Of a DNA stretch of 64,000 nt, positions 51,609-60,265 are shown in pieces. Source of the DNA: Gluconobacter cadivus (GTDB lineage Bacteria; Pseudomonadota; Alphaproteobacteria; Acetobacterales; Acetobacteraceae). Position 1 is the first letter of the stretch, and every line of letters starts with the position of its first letter. The stretch is from NCBI RefSeq assembly GCF_015244745.1, contig NZ_JABCQI010000009.1, positions 62,001 to 126,000 on the forward strand. The letters are read 5' to 3'. The position numbers and the translations under genes were made by a program. The notes under the pieces are model-generated. The model worked only from the letters and a program-made list of their open reading frames with translations, was not told the DNA's origin and searched no databases.

Positions 51609-52850
51609 GTGTCTTTGTCCCTTTACCGCCGTCTGAGCGCCCGTAATCTTCTGCTGGCCGGTGTCTTTGGTATCGCCGCGTTTGCTGGCTCCGCCCATGC
51701 CGATGACGTTCTCGGTCAGGCTGTTGGCAAGGATCTGCAGCAGGCCCAGAGTGCTCTGGCATCCAAAAATTATGCCAAGGCCATGGAAGCCGTCGATGCC
51801 GCAGACGCGGTCAAGGGCAAGACCGATTACGAAACCTACACCACGGCTCAGATGCGCGCCGCGATTGCCGCACAGTCCGGCAACACGGACGCCGCGATCA
51901 AGGCCTATGACGTTCTGATCAACAGTTCGCGTACGCCGAAGGCCGCGAAGGGCCAGATGCTGATGGCACAGGCCACCATGGCCTACAGTGCCAAGCAGTA
52001 CGCCCGCGCCATTCCGGCGACCGAGCGCTATCTGAAGGAATACGGCGCCGACCCTCGCATGCAGACCATGTTGATCCAGTGCTACTATCTGCAGCAGGAC
52101 TGGAAAGGCACGGCCAAGGCCGCGCAGGAGCAGGTGGACGCCACGATCAAGGCTGGCAAGGTTCCGGCCGAAAATCAGCTTCAGATGCTGGCCACGGCCT
52201 ATACGAACCTGAAGGATGCGGACGCCAAGACGCATGCCTATGTTCTTCTAGCCAAGTATTATTCGAAGCCTGATTACTGGTCGATGCTGATCCATGATCT
52301 GGTCGCGAATCCGAACCTCTCGCCGCCGCTCATTTTCTATGTCGAGCGCCTGCGTCTGGCGACGGGTGTGCTGAAGGATCCGTCCGATTATCAGGACATG
52401 GCCGAGCGTGCAGTGCAGATGGGCCTGCCCCAGCTTGCGCTGAACCTGCTCAATCAGGGTTATGCGAATCACTCGCTTGGTAACGGCCCCACCGCCGCTG
52501 CTGATGCGAAGTTCCATGCGTTCGTTGCCCAGCAGGCTGCCACGAACCGGAGCCAGCTTGCTGCTGCTGTGACGCAGGCGGCCTCTGCGCCGAATGCAGG
52601 ACCGGCTCTGACTGCTGGCTACAATCAGGTTCTGAATGGGCAGGTTGATGCCGGTCTGGCCCTGATGAAGACGGGTCTGGGGAAGAATCCGCGTTATCCC
52701 GATCTGGCTCAGGTTGAATACGGTATGGCGCAGATGGACGGTGGTCAGAAGGCCGAAGCTATCAAGACGTTTGAGGCTGTTTCCGGAAACGGACCGGCCC
52801 GTGATGTGGCGGAACTGTGGTCTCTGCTGCTCTCGCGTCCTGCGAAGTAA
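51609..52850 (+). CDS. Exported TPR-type protein of the TonB operon
   Basis: GTG 51609 lies three bases after the second exbD stop. The 413-residue product has a signal peptide ending AGSAHA and a mature chain of helical repeats (for example QSALASKNYAKAMEAVDAAD and YSAKQYARAIPATERYLKEY) that read as degenerate tetratricopeptides along the whole length. No enzyme motif is visible. Being last in a tonB-exbB-exbD-exbD unit, it probably sits in the periplasm as a partner or adaptor of the complex. The family name is not known to me. Confidence 0.82.
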   Translation: MSLSLYRRLSARNLLLAGVFGIAAFAGSAHADDVLGQAVGKDLQQAQSALASKNYAKAMEAVDAADAVKGKTDYETYTTAQMRAAIAAQSGNTDAAIKAYDVLINSSRTPKAAKGQMLMAQATMAYSAKQYARAIPATERYLKEYGADPRMQTMLIQCYYLQQDWKGTAKAAQEQVDATIKAGKVPAENQLQMLATAYTNLKDADAKTHAYVLLAKYYSKPDYWSMLIHDLVANPNLSPPLIFYVERLRLATGVLKDPSDYQDMAERAVQMGLPQLALNLLNQGYANHSLGNGPTAAADAKFHAFVAQQAATNRSQLAAAVTQAASAPNAGPALTAGYNQVLNGQVDAGLALMKTGLGKNPRYPDLAQVEYGMAQMDGGQKAEAIKTFEAVSGNGPARDVAELWSLLLSRPAK

Positions 52851-52870
52851 GACAGTCTTTCGACTCAGGA

Positions 52871-52899
52871 AAAAGCCGGGGTTTTCCCCGGCTTTTTTT
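52871..52899. terminator. Bidirectional intrinsic terminator between the TonB operon and flgH
   Basis: AAAAGCCGGGG and CCCCGGCTTTT pair around a TTTT loop, with T-runs in both directions. It lies between two convergent genes and can serve both. Confidence 0.94.
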
Positions 52900-52903
52900 G
52901 TGT

Positions 52904-53650
52904 TCAGAACGGCAGGACCGTGTCCATGAACTGCTGCCCGTATCGTGGTGTCTGAAGCTGCGTGAGAGTTCCGCGTCCCCCGTAGGAGATCCGTGCTTCG
53001 GCCATCCGGTCATGCGTGACTGTATTATCCGCCGTGATGTCCTGAGGGCGGACAATGCCGCTCACGCCCAGCTCGCGTAGCTCGCTGTTGACCCGGACCT
53101 CCTGTTTTCCCATCACGACAAAATTGCCGTTGGGCAGGACCTGAGTGATGGTTCCGGCCAGACGCAGGGTAACAGTTTCGTTGCGGGTGATTTTCCCAGT
53201 CGCGCTGGAATCGCTGCTACTGGCCGTATTCAGGCTGTTTGCACCGGTGATCGAGCTGATGATCTTGCCCTTGATGCCGAAAAGGTTGGGAATGCCGAAC
53301 TTTTCGTCAGCGGCCCTGTCAGCCGTCGTTCCGTTGTTGAAAGCGGCGTTGTCGGTGATGTCCACAATGATCGTGACGAGATCCCCGACCTGAGAGGCCC
53401 GTTGATCCTTGAAGAAGGCTTTGCTTCCGGATCGCCACAGGCTGGCCGCTTCGTCAGGAGGCGGCTGAAGGGGGGGCATCGGCATGCTGACGGGACGATA
53501 GGAGGCCGCCAGCGTCGGGTTGGTGATGGAGGTCATGCGGGGTGGCCGTCCGATTTCGGACATCTGGGCGAGGGAATTGCAGGCTGACAGGACAGGCAAG
53601 AGGCCAAGCAGCCCCAGAGTACGCACAGAATGTCGAAAAGGATGCCGCAT
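52904..53650 (-). CDS. flgH: Flagellar L-ring protein FlgH
   Basis: The 248-residue lipoprotein (lipobox VLSAC) forms the outer-membrane ring around the flagellar rod. Family segments are SLWRSGSKAFFKDQRA, VGDLVTIIVDITDNA, LPNGNFVVMGKQEVRVNSE and GIVRPQDI with AEARISYGGRG. Length is standard. No other flagellar gene is in view, so it is separated from the flgI/flgA cluster here, or the cluster lies elsewhere. Confidence 0.94.
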   Translation of the reverse strand: MRHPFRHSVRTLGLLGLLPVLSACNSLAQMSEIGRPPRMTSITNPTLAASYRPVSMPMPPLQPPPDEAASLWRSGSKAFFKDQRASQVGDLVTIIVDITDNAAFNNGTTADRAADEKFGIPNLFGIKGKIISSITGANSLNTASSSDSSATGKITRNETVTLRLAGTITQVLPNGNFVVMGKQEVRVNSELRELGVSGIVRPQDITADNTVTHDRMAEARISYGGRGTLTQLQTPRYGQQFMDTVLPF

Positions 53651-53930
53651 GGGGAAGTTGAGATCCGTCAGTTCCGTATGGTCTCAAGCAAACACGGTAT
53701 CGGTAAAAAACCTGTTAAGACGCACGGATTGTCGTGCATTGAAAAGAGCTGATGGACGTCGGATCGTCAGCCGTAGCGGACCTGCTTCCGATGCGGCCTT
53801 GCCCTGTTCGCGGATGTGGCCGAAAAGAGTCCGGTCTGGGATGACATTCGGCCAGTCTGGGCCATTCTGCCAGGAGAACGCCCCATGTCGACTGTTTCTG
53901 TCTTTGCTGTTGCGGGTCGTTCGTTCGCTC

Positions 53931-54851
53931 ATGGCTCCTGACATGGGGTTGCGGATTCTTCTGACGGGTGGGCAGGGATTTGTTGGGCAGCACCTCGAAG
54001 CCCGGCTTCTGGACCGACTGCCCGGGCATGTGCTGCTAGAAGATCCGATGGATATTCGGGATCGGGCTGCCGTCGAGCGTTTTGTCCGCAGCGAAAAGCC
54101 CGATGCCTGTCTGCATCTGGCTGCCGTCTCGTCTGCTGCCCGTGCCGAGGCTGATGACGCATGGACTGTCAACCTGGACGGAACGCTCATTCTCGCCGAG
54201 ACTTTTGAGGCTTATGCCCCCCATGCCAGTTTTGTGTTCGTCTCAACGGCCGAGATCTATGGCGCGAGTTTCTCGTCAGGGCAGCCGCTCGATGAAACGG
54301 CCGTTATTGCGCCGGTCAATGCCTATGCGTCCAGCAAGGCGGCGGCAGATCTGGCGATTGGTAATCTGAGTCAGGAGGGGTTGCACGGCGTACGTCTGCG
54401 CTCTTTCACGCAGGCTGGAACGGCGCAGGATGAGGCGGCGATTCTGCCATTTCTTGCGGCACAGGTTGCGCGGATCGAGGCTGGCCAGCAGGCGCCGGTC
54501 ATTACCGTTGGCCAACTGGATGCCGGATTTGACGTTACCGATGTGCGTGATGCCTGCGACGCCTATATCAGTGCGCTCGTTCCGCCTCGTCCGCTGCCTA
54601 ATGGCAGCGTTCTGAACATCTGCTCCGGCGTGACGCGGACCGTCCGTTCGATGGCGGAGGATCTTCTGGACGTTGCGGGTGTTTCGGCCACGCTCAGGGT
54701 AGATCCGGCCCTTGCCTCGCCGTCTGGTCTTGCGGTCATGCAGGGTAATCCGGCGGCGGCGCGTGAGGCACTGGACTGGTCCGCGCGCATTCCGTGGAGC
54801 GAGACGCTGGTAACGGTTCTCAATGACTGGCGTTATCGCATCACACTCTGA
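53931..54851 (+). CDS. NAD-dependent epimerase/dehydratase (GDP-deoxymannose-reductase-like)
   Basis: The 306-residue short-chain dehydrogenase has the dinucleotide motif LLTGGQGFVGQHL, the HLAAVSSAARAE stretch, FVSTAEIYG and the catalytic YASSK (Tyr-x-x-x-Lys). The compact size and the pattern suggest reduction of a 4-keto sugar nucleotide, as in GDP-6-deoxy-D-lyxo-4-hexulose reductases, but the sugar cannot be fixed by eye. ATG 53931 and 53943 are both possible starts. No polysaccharide genes flank it. Confidence 0.8.
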   Translation: MAPDMGLRILLTGGQGFVGQHLEARLLDRLPGHVLLEDPMDIRDRAAVERFVRSEKPDACLHLAAVSSAARAEADDAWTVNLDGTLILAETFEAYAPHASFVFVSTAEIYGASFSSGQPLDETAVIAPVNAYASSKAAADLAIGNLSQEGLHGVRLRSFTQAGTAQDEAAILPFLAAQVARIEAGQQAPVITVGQLDAGFDVTDVRDACDAYISALVPPRPLPNGSVLNICSGVTRTVRSMAEDLLDVAGVSATLRVDPALASPSGLAVMQGNPAAAREALDWSARIPWSETLVTVLNDWRYRITL

Positions 54852-54904
54852 AAGCCCGTAATACAATCGACAAAGACCATTTTCTTCGCAAAACCGGAGT
54901 TCGT

Positions 54905-55087
54905 ATGATGACAGACCCTCATGACACTGAAATCACGGTGCTCGCCACTGCGAACGGACTGGTCATTCCGGTCGAGTTTCATGCAGGCGTGCGGAGCAAT
55001 CTGGATCTTCTGCGCAATTATGGTGCGCTGATCGAAGGGCTGGAACTGCCTGATCGCCTCGAACCTGCATTCCGGTACGAGCCATGA
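54905..55087 (+). CDS. DUF4089/AtzG-like small amidase subunit (HpxX-like)
   Basis: The 60-residue protein is easily missed. It reads VEFHAGVRSNLDLLRNYGALIEGLELPD, the DUF4089 pattern shared by AtzG and HpxX, which form a helical cap on AtzE-type amidases. Its stop overlaps the amidase start by four bases (ATGA). AtzG stabilises and gates AtzE in cyanuric-acid degradation, and HpxX plays the like part in purine clusters. The coupled arrangement makes complex formation likely. Confidence 0.82.
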   Translation: MMTDPHDTEITVLATANGLVIPVEFHAGVRSNLDLLRNYGALIEGLELPDRLEPAFRYEP

Positions 55088-56418
55088 GCGGCCTTCAACT
55101 GCGCACCGTTGCGCTCGCCGCCAGCGTTCGCAAGGGCGAAATTTCTGCTCGTGAACTCGCGGTGAAGGTTCTGGCCGATATCGAAAGCCGGGACGGAGCC
55201 TATGGCTGCGTCACGCGCCTTCTGATGCAGCGTGCGCTGGAAGCGGCTGAACGGGTGGACCGTCTGGTGCTTCAGGGGCAGGACCCCGGACCGCTCGCGG
55301 GTGTGCCTTTCGGCATCAAGGATCTGTTCGATGTCCGCGGAGAGATCACGACGGCGGGGTCCAAGGTTCTCGCCAATGATCCGCCCGCCACGCAGGATGC
55401 GGTTCTGGTCGCGCATATGATCGCAGCCGGGGCCATCCCCGTTGCCCTGACGAACATGGACGAATTCGCCTACGGATTCGCCACGATCAATGCGCATTAC
55501 GGCAATACCCGCAATCCGCATGCGCCGGACCGCCTGGCGGGAGGCTCCTCAGGCGGGTCGGCGGCGGGTGTGGCGGCGCGGCTGTTTTCCATCGGGCTGG
55601 GGTCCGATACGAATGGCTCGATCCGCGTTCCGTCCTCGCTCTGCGGTATCTGGGGGCTGCGCGCGACGCAGGGGCTCCTGTCGACCGAGGGCAGTTACCC
55701 GTTCGTGCCGAGTCTCGATACGGTCGGACCGTTTGCGGATAGTGCAGGCGGACTGAAGGCCTGTTTTGAGGCTCTCAGCGCCAAGGCGCTTCCGGCTGTG
55801 GAAGCGGGAAGCCTGCGGATTGCCCGGTTGGGTGGCTGGTTCGGTGAAAACATGTCTCCCCCGATGCAGACGGCCATCGACAAACTCTCGATGGCGCTAG
55901 GGGTGACGGATGTGGTCGAACTGCCGGAGGTGGCGCGGGCGCGGGCGGCTGCTTTTGTTATCAGTGCGTCCGAAGGGGCCGGGCAGCATCTTACCCGGTT
56001 GCGGACACGTGCTGCGGAATACGATCCTGCCGTGCGTGACCGCCTGCTGGCCGGTGCGCTTCTGCCATCCACGCTCGTCTTTCAGGCCCATCGTCTGCGG
56101 CACTGGTTCCGGGACCGGATGCACGAAGCGTTTGCAAAGACCGACATCCTGCTGGCTCCGGCGCTTGTCGGAGAAGCGCCGCGCTTCGATCAGCCTGAAA
56201 TCGAGATCGGGGGCAGGATGGTCTCCGCCCGCGCCAATCTGGGGCTGTATACGCAGCCGCTGACGCTGGCTGGTTTCCCGGTTCTGACGGTTCCGATGAC
56301 GGTTCCGGGTCTGCCGCTCGGCGCGCAGCTCATCGCGCGTCCGGGGCGGGAAGACCAGCTTTTCGCGCTGGCGGAAAAGCTGGAAGCGGACGGGCTGGCC
56401 GAAGCCCGTCTGATCTGA
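55084..56418 (+). CDS. AtzE-like amidase (HpxY-like)
   Basis: The 444-residue amidase-signature hydrolase has the Ser-cisSer-Lys triad: Lys79 in GVPFGIKDLFD, Ser155 in GGSSGGSAAG and the nucleophile Ser179 in GSDTNGSIRVPSSLCG. The C terminus is typical (LPLGAQLIARPGREDQLFALA). AtzE hydrolyses 1-carboxybiuret; the structurally similar oxalurate is the expected substrate in purine clusters (inference). It is coupled to its small subunit and converges on the DAACS transporter gene with one base between stops. Confidence 0.86.
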   Translation: MSGLQLRTVALAASVRKGEISARELAVKVLADIESRDGAYGCVTRLLMQRALEAAERVDRLVLQGQDPGPLAGVPFGIKDLFDVRGEITTAGSKVLANDPPATQDAVLVAHMIAAGAIPVALTNMDEFAYGFATINAHYGNTRNPHAPDRLAGGSSGGSAAGVAARLFSIGLGSDTNGSIRVPSSLCGIWGLRATQGLLSTEGSYPFVPSLDTVGPFADSAGGLKACFEALSAKALPAVEAGSLRIARLGGWFGENMSPPMQTAIDKLSMALGVTDVVELPEVARARAAAFVISASEGAGQHLTRLRTRAAEYDPAVRDRLLAGALLPSTLVFQAHRLRHWFRDRMHEAFAKTDILLAPALVGEAPRFDQPEIEIGGRMVSARANLGLYTQPLTLAGFPVLTVPMTVPGLPLGAQLIARPGREDQLFALAEKLEADGLAEARLI

Positions 56419-56419
56419 C

Positions 56420-57682
56420 TTAGGGCTGTTTCAGCGCCTCGGCCATTCTTGCGTGGTCGAGGCGCTTTTCCCACGCAGCGATCAGGACCGGGGCCACGCA
56501 GTTACCGGCGAAATTGCCGACAGCCCGGGCGATTCCCACGAACCAGTCCACGGCCAGAAGCATCACCAGACTTCCGGGCGGAATGGAGGGAACGCTGGCC
56601 AGCGTCGCCGCCAGAACGACGATCGCAAAACCCGGAATGCCGTGCGCGCCTTTGGACGTGATCAGGGCGGTTACCAGCAAGGTTGCGATCTGCCAGAATG
56701 TCAGATGCGTCCCGGTGGCATTGGCCAGAAAAATGACCGCCAGCCCCAGATAGATCGACAGTGCATCCAGATTGAGCGAATAGCCCGCAGGCACCACGAT
56801 TCCGACGACCTGCCGCTCGACGCCCAGTTTTTCGAGCTTGGTCATGAGGCTGGGCAGAACCGCATCGGAGGCCGTGGTGGTGGCGACGATCAGCAGTTCT
56901 TCACGGAAATACCGTGCAAATCGCAGCGGGTTTACGCCTGCGAGCCGAAGGCCCCCGCCTAATGCGCAGACGACAAATGCGCCGACCAGCAGGAAGTACA
57001 GGACTGTAAATCCGGCCAGATGGCCGATTGTTCCGAGGCCATATCGTGCCGTCGTCGTCACCATCGCTCCGAAGACGCCGAGTGGTGCCACGCGGATGAT
57101 GAGGCCCATCATGCGTGAAAACAGGTCGGATACGCTTTCGATCAGTCGGACCAGCGGCAGGCCCCGCTCTCCCATGCCGCTCAGGCAGCATCCGACAAGA
57201 ATCGCGAAAACCAGAATCTGAAGGACATTGCCCTGCGCAAACGCATCGGCCGGGGTGTGGGGGATGAGTGAGAGCAGGAAGCCGCTAAAGCCTTCCGCAC
57301 GCAGATTTTGGGCATGACCGCCATAGGAGGCGATCATCCGGGCGTCGCTCGCTGTGGGAACGAAGCCCACGCCCTGTCCGATTCCCAGCCCCATCGCCAC
57401 CATGACTGCCACGACAAGCGCCACTGTGGTCATGAGTTCGAAATAGAGCATCGCGCATCCGCCAAGACGCCCCACTGTCTTCAGGGAGCCCGCACCCAGA
57501 ATGCCGAGTGTTACGATGCAGAACAGTAGCGGCCCGACCGCCATGATGATGAGGCGCATGAACAGCGCTGTCATCCAGCCCACGTCATCTGCCAGAAAAG
57601 GGCAGAACAGCCCCGCACCAAGCCCCAGAACGGTCGCCAGAACGACCTGCGCGAACAGGCTTTCTGCAAAAGACTTCACCAT
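56420..57682 (-). CDS. Dicarboxylate/amino acid:cation symporter (DAACS family)
   Basis: The 420-residue inner-membrane carrier has about eight helices and re-entrant loops as in DctA and GltP. Visible signatures are a transport-core segment with TTTASDAVLPSLMTKLE (the SSSAAT-like serine-threonine run), VPAGYSLNLDA and VTALITSKGAHGIPG. Its start overlaps the HpxW-like gene stop, so it is co-translated with it. Uptake of an acidic purine-pathway intermediate is plausible, but substrate choice is inference. Confidence 0.88.
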   Translation of the reverse strand: MVKSFAESLFAQVVLATVLGLGAGLFCPFLADDVGWMTALFMRLIIMAVGPLLFCIVTLGILGAGSLKTVGRLGGCAMLYFELMTTVALVVAVMVAMGLGIGQGVGFVPTASDARMIASYGGHAQNLRAEGFSGFLLSLIPHTPADAFAQGNVLQILVFAILVGCCLSGMGERGLPLVRLIESVSDLFSRMMGLIIRVAPLGVFGAMVTTTARYGLGTIGHLAGFTVLYFLLVGAFVVCALGGGLRLAGVNPLRFARYFREELLIVATTTASDAVLPSLMTKLEKLGVERQVVGIVVPAGYSLNLDALSIYLGLAVIFLANATGTHLTFWQIATLLVTALITSKGAHGIPGFAIVVLAATLASVPSIPPGSLVMLLAVDWFVGIARAVGNFAGNCVAPVLIAAWEKRLDHARMAEALKQP

Positions 57683-59268
57683 GCTGCGACGGCTCCGTCG
57701 CTCCGGGGGTCAGTTGCGCCTTCGAGCCGTCCGTTCTCGTGACGGACTAATGCACCAGCATGGCCCATGATAATGGACTGTTCTTCAAGCGCCTCGACGA
57801 CGTGGCCGGCCGTTTCAAGCTGCGACATCACATCCGGGCTGAAACCCGGCTCCACCTTGAGCGACAGGCTCTCTTCCCCCCATGTTCGTCCCAGCAGCCA
57901 GCGCGGACGACGGATGGCCTCCTGAAGCGGAACGCCGTGGCGGACGTGGCGGCTGAAGACTGCGGCCTGTGTCTGGGGCTGTCCTTCGCCGCCCATGGTG
58001 CCGTAAACCATGGTCCGTCCGTCGCGGAGTCGGGCTGCGGCCGGGTTGAGCGTATGAAAGGGCTTTGCGCCGGGGCGCAGGATGTTCCAGCCCGAATGGG
58101 CCAGACGGAAGGACGAGCCTCGGTTCTGCCAGAACAGTCCGCTCTGCGGCAGCATCACGCCGGAGCCGAACTCGAAATACAGGCTCTGGATCATGCTGAC
58201 GGCCATGCCATTGCGGTCGATCGCGCCCATCCAGGTCGTGTCGCCCCATTGCGTTTGTTCCGTCCAGGGCATGGCATGGGTCATGGACATCCGGGCTGTC
58301 ATCGCCTCCAGCCGTGCCGGATCGGCGAGCAGGCTCCGCGCCAGTGCTTCGGAATGCTCGCTGCCATCCGTGTAATGGTTGCGATAGAGAAACGCCTGTT
58401 TGGTCGCCTCGACCAGCCCGTGGATGTGCGAAAAGCTCTCCGGCCCGTCGTCGCGGCTCAGATGATCCGAGAGCGCAAGGATCAGAAGGGATGCCACGCC
58501 CTGTGTGGGAGGCGCGGTGTTGTAGAGGGTGCCATCGCTCGTCTGGGCCTGAAGCGGTTCCTTGACCTCCGCGCGATGCGCCAGCAGGTCCAGCGACCGA
58601 ACCGGGCTGCCTGCCGCCGCCAGATCCGCTGCCAGACTGCGGGCGAGCGGGCCGTTATAGAAGCTCCGCAAGCCGTCCCGGTTGAGCATCCGCAGCGTCT
58701 GGGCCAGTTCCGGCGATTTGCGGATGCTTCCCGCTGTCCAGGGTTTGCCTTCGGGAAAGCAGATCCGCGCCAGTGTCGGGTCCGACATCAGTTCGTGCTG
58801 TTTCTGCGCGAGAAGGGCGCCTTCGCTTTCGGAAACCACCCGGCCATGTTCGGCGTAATGGATGGCGTCACGCAGCAGCCGGTCCAGCGGCAGGGGATCG
58901 CGCAGTTCGGCGCTCAGTTCCAGCGCGGTTTCCCAGCCCGAGACCGTGCCCGCCACCGTATTGGCCGCAAGGCCGCCGCGCCAGGGAATGACGGTGTGCC
59001 CGGTTTCGGTATAGATCGTATGTTCGGCGCCCATCGCCAGCGCTCCGCAGGCGTCAATCGCCACGGTGCGGCCGTCCGGATGGCAGATCAGCCAGAATGC
59101 ATCGCCGCCCAGCCCCGTCATGTGCGGATACACCACGGCCAGCGTGGATGCCGTGGCGACGACGGCCTCAATGGCCGTACCGCCTTCGCGCAGGACATCC
59201 AGCCCCGCCTGACTGGCCAGATGGTGGGGCGACGTCACCATTCCGCCAAGAGCGTTGGGTGTGAGCAT
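57676..59268 (-). CDS. Gamma-glutamyltransferase-fold amidohydrolase (HpxW-like)
   Basis: ATG 59268 has AAGGA seven bases upstream. The 530-residue Ntn-hydrolase has no signal peptide, unlike periplasmic Ggt, so it should be cytoplasmic. The self-cleavage site reads GDTTWMGAIDRNG, with nucleophile Thr near residue 344, aligned with the TTH of Ggt. YGTMGGEGQPQ is the typical late glycine motif. HpxW of Klebsiella, in the same superfamily, hydrolyses oxamate to oxalate and ammonia. The context favours that role over glutathione cleavage, without proving it. Confidence 0.82.
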   Translation of the reverse strand: MLTPNALGGMVTSPHHLASQAGLDVLREGGTAIEAVVATASTLAVVYPHMTGLGGDAFWLICHPDGRTVAIDACGALAMGAEHTIYTETGHTVIPWRGGLAANTVAGTVSGWETALELSAELRDPLPLDRLLRDAIHYAEHGRVVSESEGALLAQKQHELMSDPTLARICFPEGKPWTAGSIRKSPELAQTLRMLNRDGLRSFYNGPLARSLAADLAAAGSPVRSLDLLAHRAEVKEPLQAQTSDGTLYNTAPPTQGVASLLILALSDHLSRDDGPESFSHIHGLVEATKQAFLYRNHYTDGSEHSEALARSLLADPARLEAMTARMSMTHAMPWTEQTQWGDTTWMGAIDRNGMAVSMIQSLYFEFGSGVMLPQSGLFWQNRGSSFRLAHSGWNILRPGAKPFHTLNPAAARLRDGRTMVYGTMGGEGQPQTQAAVFSRHVRHGVPLQEAIRRPRWLLGRTWGEESLSLKVEPGFSPDVMSQLETAGHVVEALEEQSIIMGHAGALVRHENGRLEGATDPRSDGAVAAW

Positions 59269-59278
59269 GGTCTTGTCC

Positions 59279-60163
59279 TTAAAGAGGAAGGAGTTCGGGT
59301 TGAAGGCGCGGGACATGCGCGCATAGCGTCCGGATCAGCAGGTCTTCGGGGCCCTGCGCGGTCTGATGGCGGGTGGAGGCGATGAATTCCACTTGAGGCA
59401 TGTCCGGCAGAAGGCCCGGCGCGCAATGCGGCAGATGCTCCACATTTCGCAGAAACGCGGGCTGCGGCGTCACGCCATATCCCGCCCGGACGGCGGCTAG
59501 AAGCGCTCCGAGACTCCCGCTGGTAAAGGCCAGATGCCACGCTCTTCCGCTCTTGTTGAGCGTCTCGATCGCCAGTCTGCGCGTTACGCTGCCATCGGGA
59601 AACGTGACGAGCGGAATGGATTGTTCTGCCGGAAATTCGGTGCCAGCGGGCGCGTACCAGCGCATGTCCTCGGTCCAGAGTTTCTGGCCGCGCGTCTCGC
59701 TTGTGCGTCGCATCCCGCACCAGACATCCAGTTCTCCCTGTTCCAGAAGATGCGCCAGATGCGCCGACAGCCCCACGGTCAGCGTGATCTGAAGGGAGGG
59801 GTGGGAGGCGCGGAAGGTGCCGAGAATTTCGGGAAAGCGTGTCAGGAGCAGGTCTTCCGTCACACCCAGCCGGATTGTCCCGCGCGGCGCGTCCTGCCGG
59901 AAGTGGGACAGGATGCTGTCCTCGCATTGCAGAAGCTGTCGGGCCAGACCGATCAGCGCCATGCCGTCTGCGGTCAGACGCACGCTTTTGGTGCTGCGGG
60001 CCAGCAGGCGCGTGCCAAGCTGCTCCTCCAGCCTGCTGACATGCTGGCTGATGGTGGACTGGCTCACCCCCTGGCTCTGCGCGGCTGACGTGAAATGCAG
60101 TGTCTCCGCGACGGCGAGAAAGGATTGCAGATGGAACGGATCGAGATGGATCTGATCTTTCAT
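59279..60163 (-). CDS. LysR-family transcriptional regulator
   Basis: The product of about 294 residues has an N-terminal helix-turn-helix (FLAVAETLHFTSAAQSQGVSQSTISQHVSRLEEQLGTRLL) and a two-lobed effector domain. ATG 60163 is preferred over 60181 because the longer form would place the operator-like palindrome inside the coding sequence. The gene reads into the HpxW-like gene (10-base gap) and is divergent from the HpxK-like gene. It probably senses an intermediate and controls both directions. The effector is unknown. Confidence 0.87.
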   Translation of the reverse strand: MKDQIHLDPFHLQSFLAVAETLHFTSAAQSQGVSQSTISQHVSRLEEQLGTRLLARSTKSVRLTADGMALIGLARQLLQCEDSILSHFRQDAPRGTIRLGVTEDLLLTRFPEILGTFRASHPSLQITLTVGLSAHLAHLLEQGELDVWCGMRRTSETRGQKLWTEDMRWYAPAGTEFPAEQSIPLVTFPDGSVTRRLAIETLNKSGRAWHLAFTSGSLGALLAAVRAGYGVTPQPAFLRNVEHLPHCAPGLLPDMPQVEFIASTRHQTAQGPEDLLIRTLCAHVPRLQPELLPL

Positions 60164-60164
60164 G

Positions 60165-60190
60165 CCAATATGTGGGACCATATTTATTGG
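60165..60190. promoter_or_regulatory. Nested palindrome in the LysR/HpxK divergent region
   Basis: CCAATA (60165-60170) and TATTGG (60185-60190) form an outer dyad. AATATG and CATATT (60167-60172 and 60179-60184) form an inner one around TGGGAC. The AT-rich T-N11-A style symmetry at a LysR promoter suggests the regulator's own binding site. Confidence 0.5.
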
Positions 60191-60265
60191 CAGGTCAACT
60201 TGATCTGATTCCGTTATGAGCGCAAAGTTCCCCCGCTTGACCCATCACCCCGGACAGGAGCGCCC

